Source: Apiosordaria backusii
Taxonomy: Eukaryota > Ascomycota > Sordariomycetes > Sordariales > Lasiosphaeriaceae
Reading direction: 5' to 3'
DNA length: 64,000 bases
Assembly: GCA_030549205.1 (NCBI GenBank)
Contig: JAUKTV010000001.1
Location: forward strand, 806,001-870,000
The notes under the pieces are model-generated. The model was given only the letters and a program-made list of their open reading frames with translations. It ran no database searches and was not told the origin of the DNA. This document shows positions 1 to 12,714 of the stretch, piece by piece; position 1 is the first letter of the stretch; each line of letters starts with the position of its first letter. The translations under genes were made by a program, and so were the position numbers.

Positions 1-14
1 TCGGCGGCTTCCAT
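1..14 (-). CDS. possible 5' tip of a gene running off the left edge
   Basis: On the minus strand an ATG lies at 14-12 and reads Met-Glu-Ala-Ala before the window ends. The sequence upstream of it (minus sense) is CA-rich, as in fungal 5' leaders. Only four codons are visible, so this is a guess from context and no product can be named. Confidence 0.2.
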
Positions 15-1284
15 GATGAAGTTTGATGACGTTGGTGATGTTGTATGAAGCTCGTGAGATGTGAGGTGCGGCTCAAAATGTCCCACGTTGATGTCTCAAA
101 CAAAATGACCAGAGTCTATAGACTTGATATCAAAGGCGTTGAGGTTGTAGAGTTTTACGTTGGCCGCCAGTTCGAGGTAAATGTAACCAAAGGTTTGGGT
201 AAAAAGTTGTATTGTTTGTTGAGTTGTGAGTCTCATCCGCTGGATTGATAGGCATCACTGTCAAGCTTCGATGACGATTCTAGAAACCCGTTTGTCAGGC
301 CTGCTTTGTCATCCACCAACTCTTAAGACCACACAGGTCACGGGCCGAGCCAAGCCACACGGCCAACCGGCGTGTTCATCTCATCTCATCGATAGTTTTT
401 AATCAGAATTGAGATCATGACCTGCGATGAGCAGAGCAGAGATGCAATACAGAAAAGCCAAGCCAATCGGCTCCCTGCTGCTGCTTCATTCTGAGACGCG
501 GCTCCAAGCCAAGGTGAAACGCTCGGCAAGTGGGTATCACTCGCAGCGTCAAGAGAAACGGCTCTGTTCCAACGGTTTTGATATCAAAAGAAACCGATCT
601 GCACAATTGCTTGGCCAGCGCCAATTCCCAGGTTTTGTTCTTTTTCTTTTCGTGATCGCATCCTTAGGACGAGGGGCATGCCAACCTACACTACCTAAAA
701 GGTTAAATGGGGACCCTGAAGATCTGTTCCCCGTCTGTGCCACTCACCGACTTGCCATCTGAGAATTCAAATACGAACAGGTGCCATCGACATGACAGTT
801 TAGAGCATAAATTGAGCCCGTAATAACTCAATTTCGACAAGAAAGAGGCCTAGCTCAGCACAAGAACCCCTGAGCGGCTCCAGGGCGGGCGGCGAGCAGC
901 CAATGAGATGGTCATCAGGGGTGTTATCCGGGGTGTTGGTTGTGGGGGCTGCCATCTGTGCCACTAGGCCCGACCTGGCACTCAGCACCGTGGCACCGCA
1001 CTCATCTTTCCTTCAAGATGTTGCCCCTTCCCGTCTTCTTCTGCGACTGCTTCTCCTCCTGAGCCACCATCTCGTGTTTCCGTTGTTGGAACAAGTCAGC
1101 CTCTTCAGGTCACAAACCACATACCAACTGGCAGGAACGGGCCTTCCTGTCATTCTCGTCACTCCTTTGACACACCATTTTACCAATATTTACTTGAGCA
1201 TCTCTCTTGCTCGTTCTCGCTCCACGCGCCTTAGCCACCACATTCCAACTTCCCAGCACCTGTCTCAGAGTTAATACCGTCACC
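15..1284. other. intergenic; upstream region of the GH72 gene
   Basis: I see no credible gene here. The short ORFs lack family resemblance and codon bias. A pyrimidine-rich stretch at about 1010-1110 and the CA-rich run towards 1284 look like the promoter and leader of the GH72 gene. Confidence 0.5.
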
Positions 1285-2875
1285 ATGCTTGTATGCGCAT
1301 CTAGCTGCCCATATCTTCCCGAAAACGCCATGCTAATATCTCGCGACAGATGCAATCTGCGCTCTTGGCGCTCGGCGCAACCGCCGTCGCCGCCCTCCAG
1401 CCTCTGGAGGTCGATGGCAACAACTTCATCAACCCCAAAACCGGCAACCGCTTCCAGATCGTCGGCATGGCCTACCAGCCCGGTGGCTCTGCCGGCTATG
1501 ACCCCAAGAAGAAGCGCGATCCCCTCTCCGACCCGGACGTCTGCATGCGCGATGCCGCCCTCCTCCAAATTCTCGGTGTGAACGCCATTCGCGTCTACAA
1601 CCTCAACCCCGACCTCAACCACGACGAGTGCGTCTCCATCTTCAACGCCGCCGGCATGTACATGCTCCTCGACGTCAACTCCCCCATGCCCGGCGAGGCC
1701 CTCACCTCCTTCGAGGTCTACAAGTCCTACTACGCCTCCTACCTCAACCGCACCTTCGCGGTCGTCGAGGCCTTCAAGGACTACCCCAACACCCTGGCCT
1801 TCTTCTCGGGCAACGAAGTCATCGATAAGGAAGAGACCACCGAGTTTGTCCCGTCGTACGTCAGGGCCGTCACCCGCGACTTGAAGAACTACATCAAGAA
1901 GCACTCCAAACGCGCCATCCCCGTCGGTTACTCGGCGGCTGATGTCCGTGACGTCCTCTGGGACACCTTCAACTACTTCACCTGCTCTCTGCAGGGCGAC
2001 AAGGACGACATGTCCAAGGGCGACCTCTTCGCGCTCAACTCGTACTCGTGGTGCGGCGACTCCTCCTTCACCGAGTCCTCGTTTGACGACCTCGTCGAGG
2101 GCTTCAAGAGCACCCCCGTCCCCATCTTCTTCTCCGAGTTTGGCTGCAACACTCCCTCCCCCCGCATCTTCACCGAGATTGGTAGCATCTACGGCCCGGA
2201 CATGCATGACGTTTTTGCCGGCGGTATCGTCTACGAGTACACCCAGGAAGCCAACAACTATGGCATCGTCAACATGACCGAGGAAGGCCCCGCCACGCTG
2301 ATGAGTGATTTCTACTCGCTCAAGGAGCAATACGCCAAGCTCGACTTTAGCAAGCTGCAGAGCCTGAAGCCCACGGGATCGGCGCCCAAGCCGGTGAGCT
2401 GCAGCGCGAAGCTGATCACGGTTGATGGGTTCCAGAGCAACTTTACCCTGCCGGTGCTTCCACCTGGAGCGGCCGAGATCATCGAGAAGGGTGTCAGCCC
2501 CAAGCCAAAGGGCAAGTTGGTTGAGATCACGGACTGGAAGGTCAAGTTTGAGGTCAAGAACGCGGACGGGAGCGTGATCAAGGATTTGGCGGTTAAGCCG
2601 TTGGCTGATGATGAGGTTAATGGTTAGTATCTTTTTCTCTTTCCTCAAGCAGTTAGTTTTTATGTTTAGTTTGATGCTAACAATGAGATAAAACAGCCCC
2701 AGGTTCCAACTCGGCCAACCTCAACGCCGGCTCTGGCTCTTCTGGCTCTGGTTCTTCCGGGTCTAACTCGGAGAGCAGCACCAACGGCGACAAGGAGAAC
2801 GATGCCGCTGGCCGTGGCGTCGGTGCTGTCTTGGCGCTTGTCATGGGTGTTGTTGCCATGGTTGCTGCTTTTTAG
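1285..2875 (+). CDS. GPI-anchored 1,3-beta-glucanosyltransferase, GH72 (Gas/Gel family)
   Basis: The family cuts and re-joins beta-1,3-glucan chains at the outer face of the plasma membrane during wall building. The protein is about 485 residues. A short hydrophobic signal peptide leads into the GH72 domain. Counted from the ATG at 1350, the acid/base Glu is about residue 156 (SGNEVI) and the nucleophile Glu about 263 (FFSEFGC). There is no Cys-rich CBM43 module after the catalytic domain. An intron at 2623-2696 (74 nt, branch GCTAAC) joins an exon that codes a Ser/Gly-rich linker and a hydrophobic C-terminus typical of GPI addition; the stop is at 2873-2875. The start is ambiguous. ATG 1350 is possible, but it directly follows a good branch and acceptor. 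A well-placed ATG at 1285 followed by GTATGC at 1291 would give Met-Leu spliced in frame (intron 1291-1349). Only two residues differ. Confidence 0.93.
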
Positions 2876-4081
2876 AGTAGTAGTAGTCACTTGATTGACG
2901 ATATCTTGTCTTGATGTGTTTTGGTGGATTTTTGGCGGCGGCTATGATACCTAGGTTGTAGTTGGGCTGTTGTGTTTGAAAGTGGAGGATAATGATTTGG
3001 CGAAACTTTTTGATCGATCATGAAAGAAGGAAATGAAAGTTTTAGAGTAAGGGGAGGAGGGGATGAGGGAGGTTGTTGTTGTAGTTGTTGTTGTTGTTGT
3101 ATCTAATGCTTTTGGTGTCTTTTTCTTTCTTCTTTCTGGCACAAAAGACTAAAAGATGGAAATGTGTACGTATGATACCACCTTGCGCGCATTGGTTTTT
3201 TTTTTTTTTGCTGTTCGTTTCCTTTCATCGTGGAGTTTGGTTATTTTGTTTGGTGTTGTCATTGGAGGTTGTTGTGTCAAGGGGTTCCCTAAGGGGGGTG
3301 GGTGGTTGTATATATTCGCTTCAGTTGACTGGGGGCGAGGAGGCACTTTGATTCATATTATGTGCACGATATTTTGAGACGAGAAAAGTAAAAGATGTAC
3401 ATACATGGATTTCCCCCCTTTTTTTTTTTTTTTCATGAACTGCTTTTCTGTGGTATTGTGTTAACTATTCTTTTTCAACTGGTATTCCCTAGCATGTGTG
3501 TTTTTATGCCTATTCAGACCTTCTTTTGGATTGGCGTAACTTGTTTTCATCATGTTCTGTCTACTACCTAACTCCGAATAACCAAGAACAAAGAAAATGT
3601 CGCTTGAATCACTGTGTAAGGTATATCACCGCTTCATCCATCCTCGATGGATCCCATTGCATCTATCGTATTTATTTGAGAAAATGGGACAACGGCATTG
3701 AATATTCGATCTGTCTCGCAAAGCTATAGAACAACACCAATATCAGGAAGCGTATATATTTTAACTGTTCCGCTCCATCTAACTTGCCAGCCATACAACA
3801 GAAAAATCAAAACCACAACAAACTAGCTACACTACATAGCGCTTCCTCGTTTTATTATACTTTCTAAATAAAGGGGTTTGTAACAAAAACAGAACCATTT
3901 CCCTTTCCATTCTTTCCGTTCTCCCCATCCACCCACCCGGCATGAAGATGCGCCCCAATTACAAGAAGAAAGAACCACGGCAGAGAAGAGACAGGACAGG
4001 CATGGCGGGCGGTAGTTGTTCAACTGAACTACCTAGGTCCCCAAATGCATTTTTATCATGACATTCATACTAACAACACAC
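2876..4081. other. convergent intergenic region with simple repeats
   Basis: This lies between the 3' ends of the GH72 gene and acl2. It holds a GTT-type tract near 3071-3100 and two T runs (about 3196-3209 and 3419-3433). No coding sequence is evident; the flanks are presumably 3' UTRs. Confidence 0.6.
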
Positions 4082-6027
4082 CTAAGCCTTGAACTCCTCA
4101 ATGCCAGCAGCTTCCCACTTGCCGGGGATGAGCGCAAGGGGCACGATACCGCTGACGTGCATCTCGGGGCCGAAGATCTTGGCATTGAGGCCAAGCTCTT
4201 GTGTCGCGGCCTTCATGTTCTTGAGACCCTCTTGGTAGTTGGGGCCGGCACGGCGGACCCAGATCTGGACGTTGTGCTCGTTGAGAGCCTTGGCGTACTC
4301 TCTGAGGGCCTTGATCACACCCTTGAAGGTGGAGGCTACGTTGGTGAAGTTGGCAATACCACCACCGATGAAAAGGACCTTGCCCTTGTCGCTCACTGGC
4401 GCACGGAGCATAAGGTCGAGGACAGTGCGGGCATAGTGGTAGGTCTGGGACTCGGTGGGAGCACCGGAGTACTCACCATAGTTGGCGAGCTCGTCAGCGA
4501 AGCCAGCCGAGGCGATGGCATCGGCATAGACGACGGAAGCACCACCACCCGCAACGAGGGTCCAGATTCTGCCGTTGGGGTTGAGGACGGTGAGCTTGAG
4601 GGAAGCACCAGTCTTGGCATCAAGCTCAGCGATGTAAGCCTCCTCCTTGCTAAGTTCACGGCCGAAGGGGGCAGGGAACTCGATAGGGGGGCCGGCATCA
4701 ATGTTGACGGCACCGTTGGCTGTTGATGGGGCAGTGATGCCGAGTGCCGCTGGTGATCTGGCAATAGCCCACTTCACACCGCACTCGAAGTCGGCAGTCT
4801 GATCGAGCTTAGCAGCCAAGTCCAGGAAGTGGACGCTGGCGGAGGTGGCATCCTCGTTGGGGATAACCACAAGGGGGTTGATCTCCATGTATGTGAACTG
4901 GCAGTCAACGTAGACGGCATAGAGGCGGACAACTAGGTTTCATGGTAAGCAGATGCACTACGAGACGTTAAAATAAGCTCATAAACTTACTAAAGTCAAC
5001 CAGGACATTGTGAAGACCCTTGGGAATCTTCTTCAGGAGAGTGGCGGCAATCTCCTCGTTAGAGGGGAACTCTGAGAGATCCACGGGGATGAGGATCTTC
5101 TCGGCCTTCTCGTCAACATCGCCAACATCAACACCACCCTCGTGGGTGAAGAGAATCCAGTCGCCCTGATAACATGGTTAGCTACAGGTTTCTTTCAGTT
5201 ATAGCTGTGGTTGCATCCGTGCTGGAGCGTGCACAGGTGCAACTGAGGCTTGATGGCGCCAGATCCACAGCGTAAACTTGGTTTAGCCTTCCGCTCGTCC
5301 GGCTCGGTAGCCTGTATCGGGCGGCCCGCAACGCCAGGACCGGCATGAACAATCGCTGCAGATTATAAAACCTCAGGAAATCCCACCGTTTCGATCCCGA
5401 GTTTGTTTCTTCATCCGCCATGCGATTTTTCAACATCCGCATCCTGCGTTGACAACACCACCATCAATGGGCCCTGATTGGAGCCGCCAAGCCTGGATTC
5501 AATTGGAGATGCAACAACTTACATCGCGGACCGAGTTGATCTAAGGAAATTGTTAGCGCCAAAATTCCCGTCAAGGAACACCAACCAGCTCGCGCCACAC
5601 TTACATTGATATAGTACTCCGTGTTGGAGGGGTGAGGTACGAAGGGCTCGACCAGGAATTGGCGGAGAACACCCTCGACGTGCTCAACCTGTTGTACCTT
5701 GCCGGCACGCTCAGCAATCCACGCCTTCGCCTCGGGCCAGGTCTTGTTAAGAGCGAGGAGACCGCTCTTTCCACGGCGCTTGATCAGTTGATCGGGCTTT
5801 GCGACGAACTTGGCGTCGGCCTGGAGGAGCCACGGGTATGTGACCTCAGCCTGGTCAAGAACGGTCGAGACGTCCTGGTCCTCAGGGAAGTGAAGAGAGG
5901 CGAGTCTGGGAGGGGGGTTGTGCTTGGTGGGGGGAGGGAGAGTGCTGGGCTTGATCACTGGGGCACGAGTGAGGTGGTAGTTGATGATGGCCTTGCCATC
6001 GGCCTCGAGAATGCTTTTCGCGGACAT
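4082..6027 (-). CDS. acl2: ATP-citrate lyase subunit 2 (ATP-grasp / SucC-like subunit)
   Basis: With Acl1 this subunit makes cytosolic acetyl-CoA and oxaloacetate from citrate, CoA and ATP, feeding lipid synthesis and histone acetylation. The protein is 488 residues, the usual length for fungal two-subunit enzymes. It has an N-terminal ATP-grasp region with HEGGVDVGDVD and MEINPLVV motifs, and a C-terminal citrate-binding Rossmann part (FIGGGIANFTNV). Exons are 6027-5605, 5540-5523, 5165-4991 and 4932-4082. The second exon is only 18 nt (Ile-Asn-Ser-Val-Arg-Asp) and is followed by a 357-nt intron, long for this genome. All junctions are GT-AG and the phases agree. The gene diverges from acl1, the arrangement known in Sordaria and Aspergillus, which implies a shared control region. 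Confidence 0.96.
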
Positions 6028-8115
6028 GATGTGAGTTGTGTCGTTTCTTTCTGTTTTGTTTCTTGAGTTGCGGTCAGTTCAGCTTCGGGGACAGGTGAGA
6101 GATGAATGAGAAAAAAGCATTGGATGCGAGGGGCTGCTCACCAAAAGTTTATTGAGCTACCAAGCTTCTTTCCGAGTGGGTGGACTGCTGCGGGCGAGTG
6201 CTCAAACGAGGGGCAATTCGTCAAGGGATGGAGAGGATAAGAGAGGAAGACCGGGGCTCCGGGGGAGAGAGAGGACGAGATGGATGAGAATATCGAAAAG
6301 GAGAGTGATTTGGAAATGAGTTTACAGTCTTGTCTTTCTCTGGGCGGGCACGCAAGGGAATGGGACCGTCGCTTCCTGGGGATTGGGTTGGGGGGAATGG
6401 GCCAGAAAAAAGGTACCAGTGTCCCGCCCGCCAAAAACCAGCCAAACCATTGGGGTTGGTGGGTTGGTGGGTTGGACCCAAGCGGGGCAATGCGCTGGGG
6501 GCGGTCAAGGGACCCGAGGTACAGATACTTCGGCGACACCTCCAAAGCCTAGCCCAAGGGGGGACCCGACCGAGCGCCGCATGCAGGGTTTCGTTACTCT
6601 TCTTCCTCTTGTTCTGTCCTTCTCCTTCTCCTGTCCGTCCTTCCCCTTTTCCCTTCACCTTGAATTTTGAGTTTGAACCCTGCGGGAGACACGCAGGCGG
6701 CGCAAAGCTACCTGACTACGACGGCAGTGGAACTCATGAAACTGAGGTGCTACTCATGCAATAGGTGTGCGTCAAAGGTGCATACACACGTGTGCCTTAA
6801 CCTATTGTACCCTATGTACTGCGTACACTTTTGGCGATGCCCGACTTCCATCCTCAGTCAGAGCATGTCCCCGAAGTCTGGGTATGTCGACGGGTGTCAC
6901 GGCGTCCGCAAGGCGGAGGCTGTTGGGGATGATCCGGCCCCGAGCAGCAGCTCCCGTCGGTATAACCATAACCTGGGGTCGTCTGTATCACGGGCTCCCG
7001 GGCTGACTGACTGAGGGTCTGACGGGTGTCTCTCTTTTTCCCATCTCTTCTATTTTGAAGCACAACAAGTGTTCTGCCATCAGCCTGCCATGTGTACACG
7101 TCCGGCTCGGTCGGCCCTTGGCTGTCAAATGTGGATGATCGTGTGTGGGTGAGTGGGTGCCTGCAAAAATTAGCTGGACCTTCTCCTGTCCCCCCGCCCG
7201 CCGTTGCCGATCGGGCCCCGGTCTCCATACCGTCTCCAGGTCAGATCAAAGTTGGTCCCGTCTCTGAGAAGGTGGAATACGGAGAGCTTATGGAGGTACC
7301 CCGCGCTGGCAAGTGCTCTTGGCATGGTGCTTGTCCAGCCATGCCTGTTCATCTTCAAAGACTTGTCTCATATTCTATTCCAAGCTGTCTCATGTTCAAT
7401 TGGCGTTTCTTCATCAAGTTCCTACTCCGGGACTCCCACAAAGAACATTTTGGAAGAGTGTCGGCGAGGGGGGGCTTGGTGCCAGCGAAGATCGGATGAT
7501 GCTGTGGCTCTGGTGGCTCCGGGCCGCGCAGGTACCGGTACATTGGCTCTTCTGCAAGGTGCCAAGGGAGCGGGGTCCACCCATGGTCGCCCGCTGTCAG
7601 TGTTCGCTGGTCGAGAAAAGTTCACGCCTGTCTGGAATTGGTGAAAGTCCGCTGAGCGATCGGACATGTATTGACAAGGGTGCAGAGAAAAGAGTTGGGG
7701 AACTGGCGGTGTTTGTTGGATGTTGACCTGCGTCCGTCCAATTAGCTGCAGCTAGCGCCCGCAACATTTCTTGGGATTCCAGCAGAGAAGCTGTCGCCCA
7801 GGGCATCGCTCACTAAACTGCGGAGCTCTCGCCCACCTCAAGCCCTGCAGCTCGAGTAGCAGGTACCCCGAGCCCGTCCGTCACCTAAGAAGAGGACCGA
7901 CAAAAAACCTCCCACCCAAAATCCAACCCACCTCGCCCACCACCCACCTTTTCGCATTTCCAGCCAGAGATCCCATCAGTTCTCCTTTCTCTCCTTTCTG
8001 CCTCTCTCTCGTCCTGCATTTTCACCACCACCGCCCTCCTTTTTTTTTCCCCCCCTCCCCTCTCTTCAAGGATCCAAGGACCTAGATACAGACATCAGAA
8101 CAGACAGAGCCCACC
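6028..8115. promoter_or_regulatory. 2.1-kb divergent control region between acl2 and acl1
   Basis: The start codons of the two ATP-citrate lyase subunits face away from each other across this region, so it must hold both promoters. There is a GTTGG-rich stretch around 6455-6480 and a long C/T-rich leader at about 7990-8075 before the acl1 start. No convincing ORF is present. I cannot name individual binding sites. Confidence 0.7.
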
Positions 8116-10187
8116 ATGTCTCCCTCTGCCTCCAACGGCACCAACGGTGCGAATGGTGCTTCCAACCCGACTGGCGGTCTGTCTGCCAACGACAACATTC
8201 GCAGATTCGCTGCCCCCAGCAGGCCGCTGAGCCCCCTCCCCGCCCACGCTCTCTTCAACGACAAGACCAGATGTTTCGTCTATGGCATGCAGCCCCGCGC
8301 CGTGCAGGGCATGCTCGATTTCGACTTCATCTGCAAGCGGGCGACCCCCTCCGTCGCCGGCATCATCTACACATTCGGCGGCCAGTTCGTCAGCAAGATG
8401 TACTGGGGAACCAGCGAAACGCTGCTGCCCGTCTACCAGGAGGTGCCCAAGGCCATTGCCAAGCACCCCGATGTTGATGTCGTTGTCAACTTTGCTTCCT
8501 CCCGCTCAGTCTACCAGTCTACTCTGGAGCTGATGGAGTACCCTCAAATTAAGACCATTGCCATTATTGCCGAGGGCGTTCCTGAGCGTGTGAGTATTTG
8601 TGCTAGTCTCAAAAAATGAATTGGGCAGGAAACTGACGTTTTGGCTCCCCACAGCGTGCTCGTGAGATCGCCCACATTGCCAAGAAGAAGGGCGTTACCA
8701 TTATCGGTCCCGCCACTGTCGGTGGCATCAAGCCCGGCTGCTTCAAGATTGGTAACACTGGTGGTATGATGGACAACATTGTTGCTTCCAAGCTCTACCG
8801 CAAGGGTTCCGTTGGCTACGTTTCCAAGTCTGGTGGCATGTCCAACGAGCTCAACAACATTATTGCCAACAACACGGATGGTGTTTACGAGGGTGTGGCC
8901 ATTGGTGGTGATCGGTATCCCGGCACCACCTTCATTGACCACCTTCTGCGTTACCAGGCCGATCCTGGGTGCAAGATTCTCGTCCTCCTCGGTGAGGTCG
9001 GTGGTGTGGAGGAGTACAAGGTCATTGATGCCGTTAAGCAGGGCATCATTACCAAGCCCATTGTTGCCTGGGCCATTGGTACCTGCGCCAGCATGTTCAA
9101 GACTGAGGTTCAGTTCGGCCACGCCGGTGCGTTTGCCAACTCTCAGCTCGAGACTGCCAAGATGAAGAACCAGAGCATGAGGGAGGCCGGTTTCTATGTC
9201 CCCGAGACCTTCGAGGACATGCCCGCTCTCCTCAAGCAGGTGTACGAGAAGCTCGTCAAGGAGGGCACCATCAAGCCCCAGCCCGAGCCCGTTGTGCCCA
9301 AGATCCCCATCGACTACTCATGGGCCCAGGAGCTTGGTCTCATCCGCAAGCCTGCTGCTTTCATTTCCACCATTTCCGATGACCGTGGCCAAGAACTCCT
9401 CTACGCTGGTATGCCCATCTCAGATGTGTTCAAGGAGGATATCGGTATCGGTGGTGTCATGTCCCTTCTGTGGTTCCGCCGCCGTCTCCCACCATACGCC
9501 TCCAAGTTCTTGGAGATGGTTCTCATGCTCACCGCTGATCACGGTCCGGCCGTGTCTGGTGCCATGAACACCATTATTACCACCCGCGCCGGTAAGGATC
9601 TGATCAGCGCTCTCGTCTCTGGTCTCCTTACCATTGGCTCGCGTTTCGGTGGTGCCCTCGACGGTGCCGCTGAGGAGTTCACCAAGGCCTTTGACAAGGG
9701 CCTCAGCCCCCGCGAGTTCGTCGACAGCATGCGCAAGGCGAACAAGCTGATCCCTGGTATCGGTCACCGTGTCAAGTCGCGTAACAACCCCGACTTGCGT
9801 GTCGAACTCGTCAAGGAGTACGTCAAGGCCAAGTTCCCCAACCACAAGCTCCTCGACTATGCGCTCGCCGTCGAGACTGTCACCACCTCCAAGAAGGACA
9901 ACCTCATTCTCAACGTGGACGGCTGCATTGCCGTCTGCTTTGTGGATCTGGTCAGGAACTGCGGTGCTTTCACCGCCGAGGAGGCCGAGGACTACCTCAG
10001 CATGGGTGTGCTCAACGGTCTGTTCGTCCTTGGTCGCAGCATTGGTCTTATTGCCCATTACCTCGATCAGAAGAGACTGCGCACTGGTCTCTACCGCCAT
10101 CCTTGGGATGATATTACTTATCTCCTCCCCAGCCTGCAGCAATCGGGTCCTCCGGGTGCTGAGGGGCGCGTGGAGGTGCAGATGTAA
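8116..10187 (+). CDS. acl1: ATP-citrate lyase subunit 1 (SucD-like plus citrate-synthase-like subunit)
   Basis: This is the catalytic partner of Acl2. The protein is 668 residues from two exons, 8116-8589 and 8655-10187, with a 65-nt intron. The N-terminal half is succinyl-CoA-ligase-alpha-like, with a CoA-binding part and the phosphohistidine loop EVQFGHAGAFA (His about residue 314). The C-terminal half is citrate-synthase-like, with a PGIGHRVKSRNNPDLR His motif and an Asp in NVDGCIAV. The start fits a CACC-ATG context. It stands head-to-head with acl2, consistent with equal supply of both subunits. Nothing looks broken. Confidence 0.97.
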
Positions 10188-12714
10188 AGTGGCGATGACA
10201 GTGTGTTAGACAAATCAAAAGTTGGTGCGCAAATGGACATGGGGTTTTAGAGGAAAACTACACGTTTCTTTTTTCGTCAACGAAATGGAATTATTTGGTT
10301 ATGATATTTCTTTTCTCTCTCTGTTGTCTATGTCTTTTGTTTGCTATTCACGCAATCACTCGAAAAGATACTAGACATGGGGGGTGTGTACGGATGGATG
10401 GGGGGGCGGTCAGGGGCGGGATTCAAGGGATGGGATTTGAACACCTCTTGTTGTGATTTTTTAGTTACATAGCTAAGCACTTTAATGAAGATATGGAAGC
10501 GATGTTGCGTTGCTGTACTTGTGTGTCTTTTTGCTTGAGATGTCGATGCGAATCAAGACCTGCCTCCACTGGGATGAACTGGTGATGTCGTCCCTTGCTT
10601 TAACAACATGAACAGTTGAGATGAGACGAACGCTATGGTACAAATCCTTTGAGCGACTTCAACTTGAGCTCTGTAGCATTGTCGTCATCGACAGGGTCGG
10701 CACCCCGAAGTGAGGTCTTCTCGGGGATACACCGCATCAAGGATCCCAAGAGCCTGGATATTTGGAAGAGTGGGACATGTACTGTACTTCTGTGACCTTT
10801 GATGCTTGCAAGCAGGGTCCATCGAGGGGAACGATGTGCATGTACGTCTGTCCCTCGTAGTGGATGTGTATGCAAGGTGACGGCCTGAGGGACCTGCTAT
10901 GTTGGACATGATGTCCGTCATCCCGCAGCACTTGGCCCCCCGCCCCCCCCCCCCCCCAAATCTCATGGGCATGCAAGCATGGTGTCATGATGGACAAGCA
11001 TGAGAGCTAGCTATCTTGATAACATTCACATATCCGTGTGTCTGGGCTGGTTCCCCCTTGCAGCTTGCAGCTTGCGTCGGGGTCCAACCATTGTAGCTAC
11101 CATCAGGGGAAAGATATCCACGTGGGAAAAATATTCCATGGTTTAAAAAAGGAAGGTGATCACAAGTGCTCAGTGATGGGTAGTTGAGTTGCAGCATGTA
11201 TGCCAAGCTTCTGGAAAGACAAAGAGCTGCTGCTTGGAGGTGAGGGCTTGTCAATGTAGTATTCGTTGTTATCGTGAGAATTTTGGAGTGTCTCAAATCT
11301 TGCTTGGCTAGGTACTGCGGATAGGTAGGTTGATATTTGGAATTGGAGTTTTCAACCTCCCCGATACCTGTTTACCTTTGCGGTTTCTTGCCAGGTTGAT
11401 ATCCAATAGCATGGTAAGTGGTGATACTGTTTCACGGCGGGGCACAACCTCCTCACCTCCCATGATTAGAAAGACCTCCGACGACTACCGAGTTGATGTC
11501 AATCGACAAATGACGGCATCCGGCATTGACGGACAGAAGAGATGCTACCAAATTTGGGCTTCTTGTGGGATTCTGGAATGGTGACACAATGTTTCCCGAC
11601 CTTGCCCCCTTTTCATCAACCAATGGGACCCAAACTTGTTCCAGAATATCGTGTTGAATGTGTGTTGAATGGGAACCTACGGAGTTTGTGTCACAACCCA
11701 CCCCAAGTAGCTGTACTTTGTGATGGGCGAACGTACTAGTACTTCAGCAGGACAGTCCCAGAGCAACCAAACTCCAAGGTGTAAGACTAGGTAGGTAGGA
11801 TCGAGGAACATGAATCGCCGAACAGCCCGGTCGGCAATCGTGGGGATGTTGTCATTGTTGTCATTGTTGTTGTGGTGGTTGGAGTGGGGGGGTTAGACTC
11901 CGTGTAATTAAGCCCAGGACGCTATCAATTTAATCCCAGCCTCCCTCAACCTCGATAAATAGCACCATGGAAATGAATGAAGCTGCTCGGCTCGGTCGGT
12001 TCGGAAGTATCTGACATTCCGAACCATCCATCCTTACCACTGTGTTCCAGGTTGTGCGTGTGGAAGTAAAGTGAATGACGGAGCTCCCGGCGGCGCAAGC
12101 CACTGCTCCCAAAGTCCAGTTCTCAAGGTGCTCGGTGGGGTACCCCACCAAGCCAGTCTCAAGCTTCGGTCCAAAAAGCGGGGAGACCCGGCAGAATTTG
12201 ATCACTGGTTCTTTGAACTCCGGTCGGGGTTAGGGTCTCCATAATTTTTCTAGTCGGATGGGGCTTGGCACGACTCGTTGCGCCTGGGCCTGTGTGTGGG
12301 ACGAACTGACTTGAGTATCGCGACCGTTGCTGCTGTCATTGACCGCGCCAATTCCGATTTTTCAACCGACCTTTTCCCATACCCCAAAAAAGGGCTTTCT
12401 GGGACCTAATAGTGTATACACGACTCGAGTTCAAGATCTTAGCTGCCAGCGGACAATCCGCGAGAAGACTAGAAAAAGAGGAGAGATATAAAAATGTCGG
12501 TTTTGCTTTCCCCCTCCTCTGGATTTTGTTGTTGTCTTGGAGGAGCATCTCGAGTGCAATTGCGATCTCAGTCCCTCCAACCGATACCCTCAGACCCCTC
12601 TTGAAACATCCCCTTCCCCTCCCTCCCATCTGTCTGCCCGAACCTCAGCTAACCTCCCCTCCAGCTCCCACCACCATATAATCCCCCGCAATCGCAAGAC
12701 ACACCAAAACGAAA
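10188..12714. other. intergenic, 2.5 kb
   Basis: No gene is supported. It includes the acl1 3' UTR, a C15 run at 10943-10957 preceded by C6 at 10936-10941, and a C/T-rich leader at about 12590-12670 upstream of the mitoribosomal gene. Confidence 0.55.

Noticed and set aside
1110..2648. 512-codon open frame on the minus strand
   Set aside because: It lies antisense to the GH72 gene and is open only because of GC-rich codon bias; the translation has no domain.
5182..5442. Possible small gene or tRNA inside the long acl2 intron (a TTCGATCCC string near 5393)
   Set aside because: No acceptor stem, D-arm or box A can be built around the string, and the ORF has no family resemblance.
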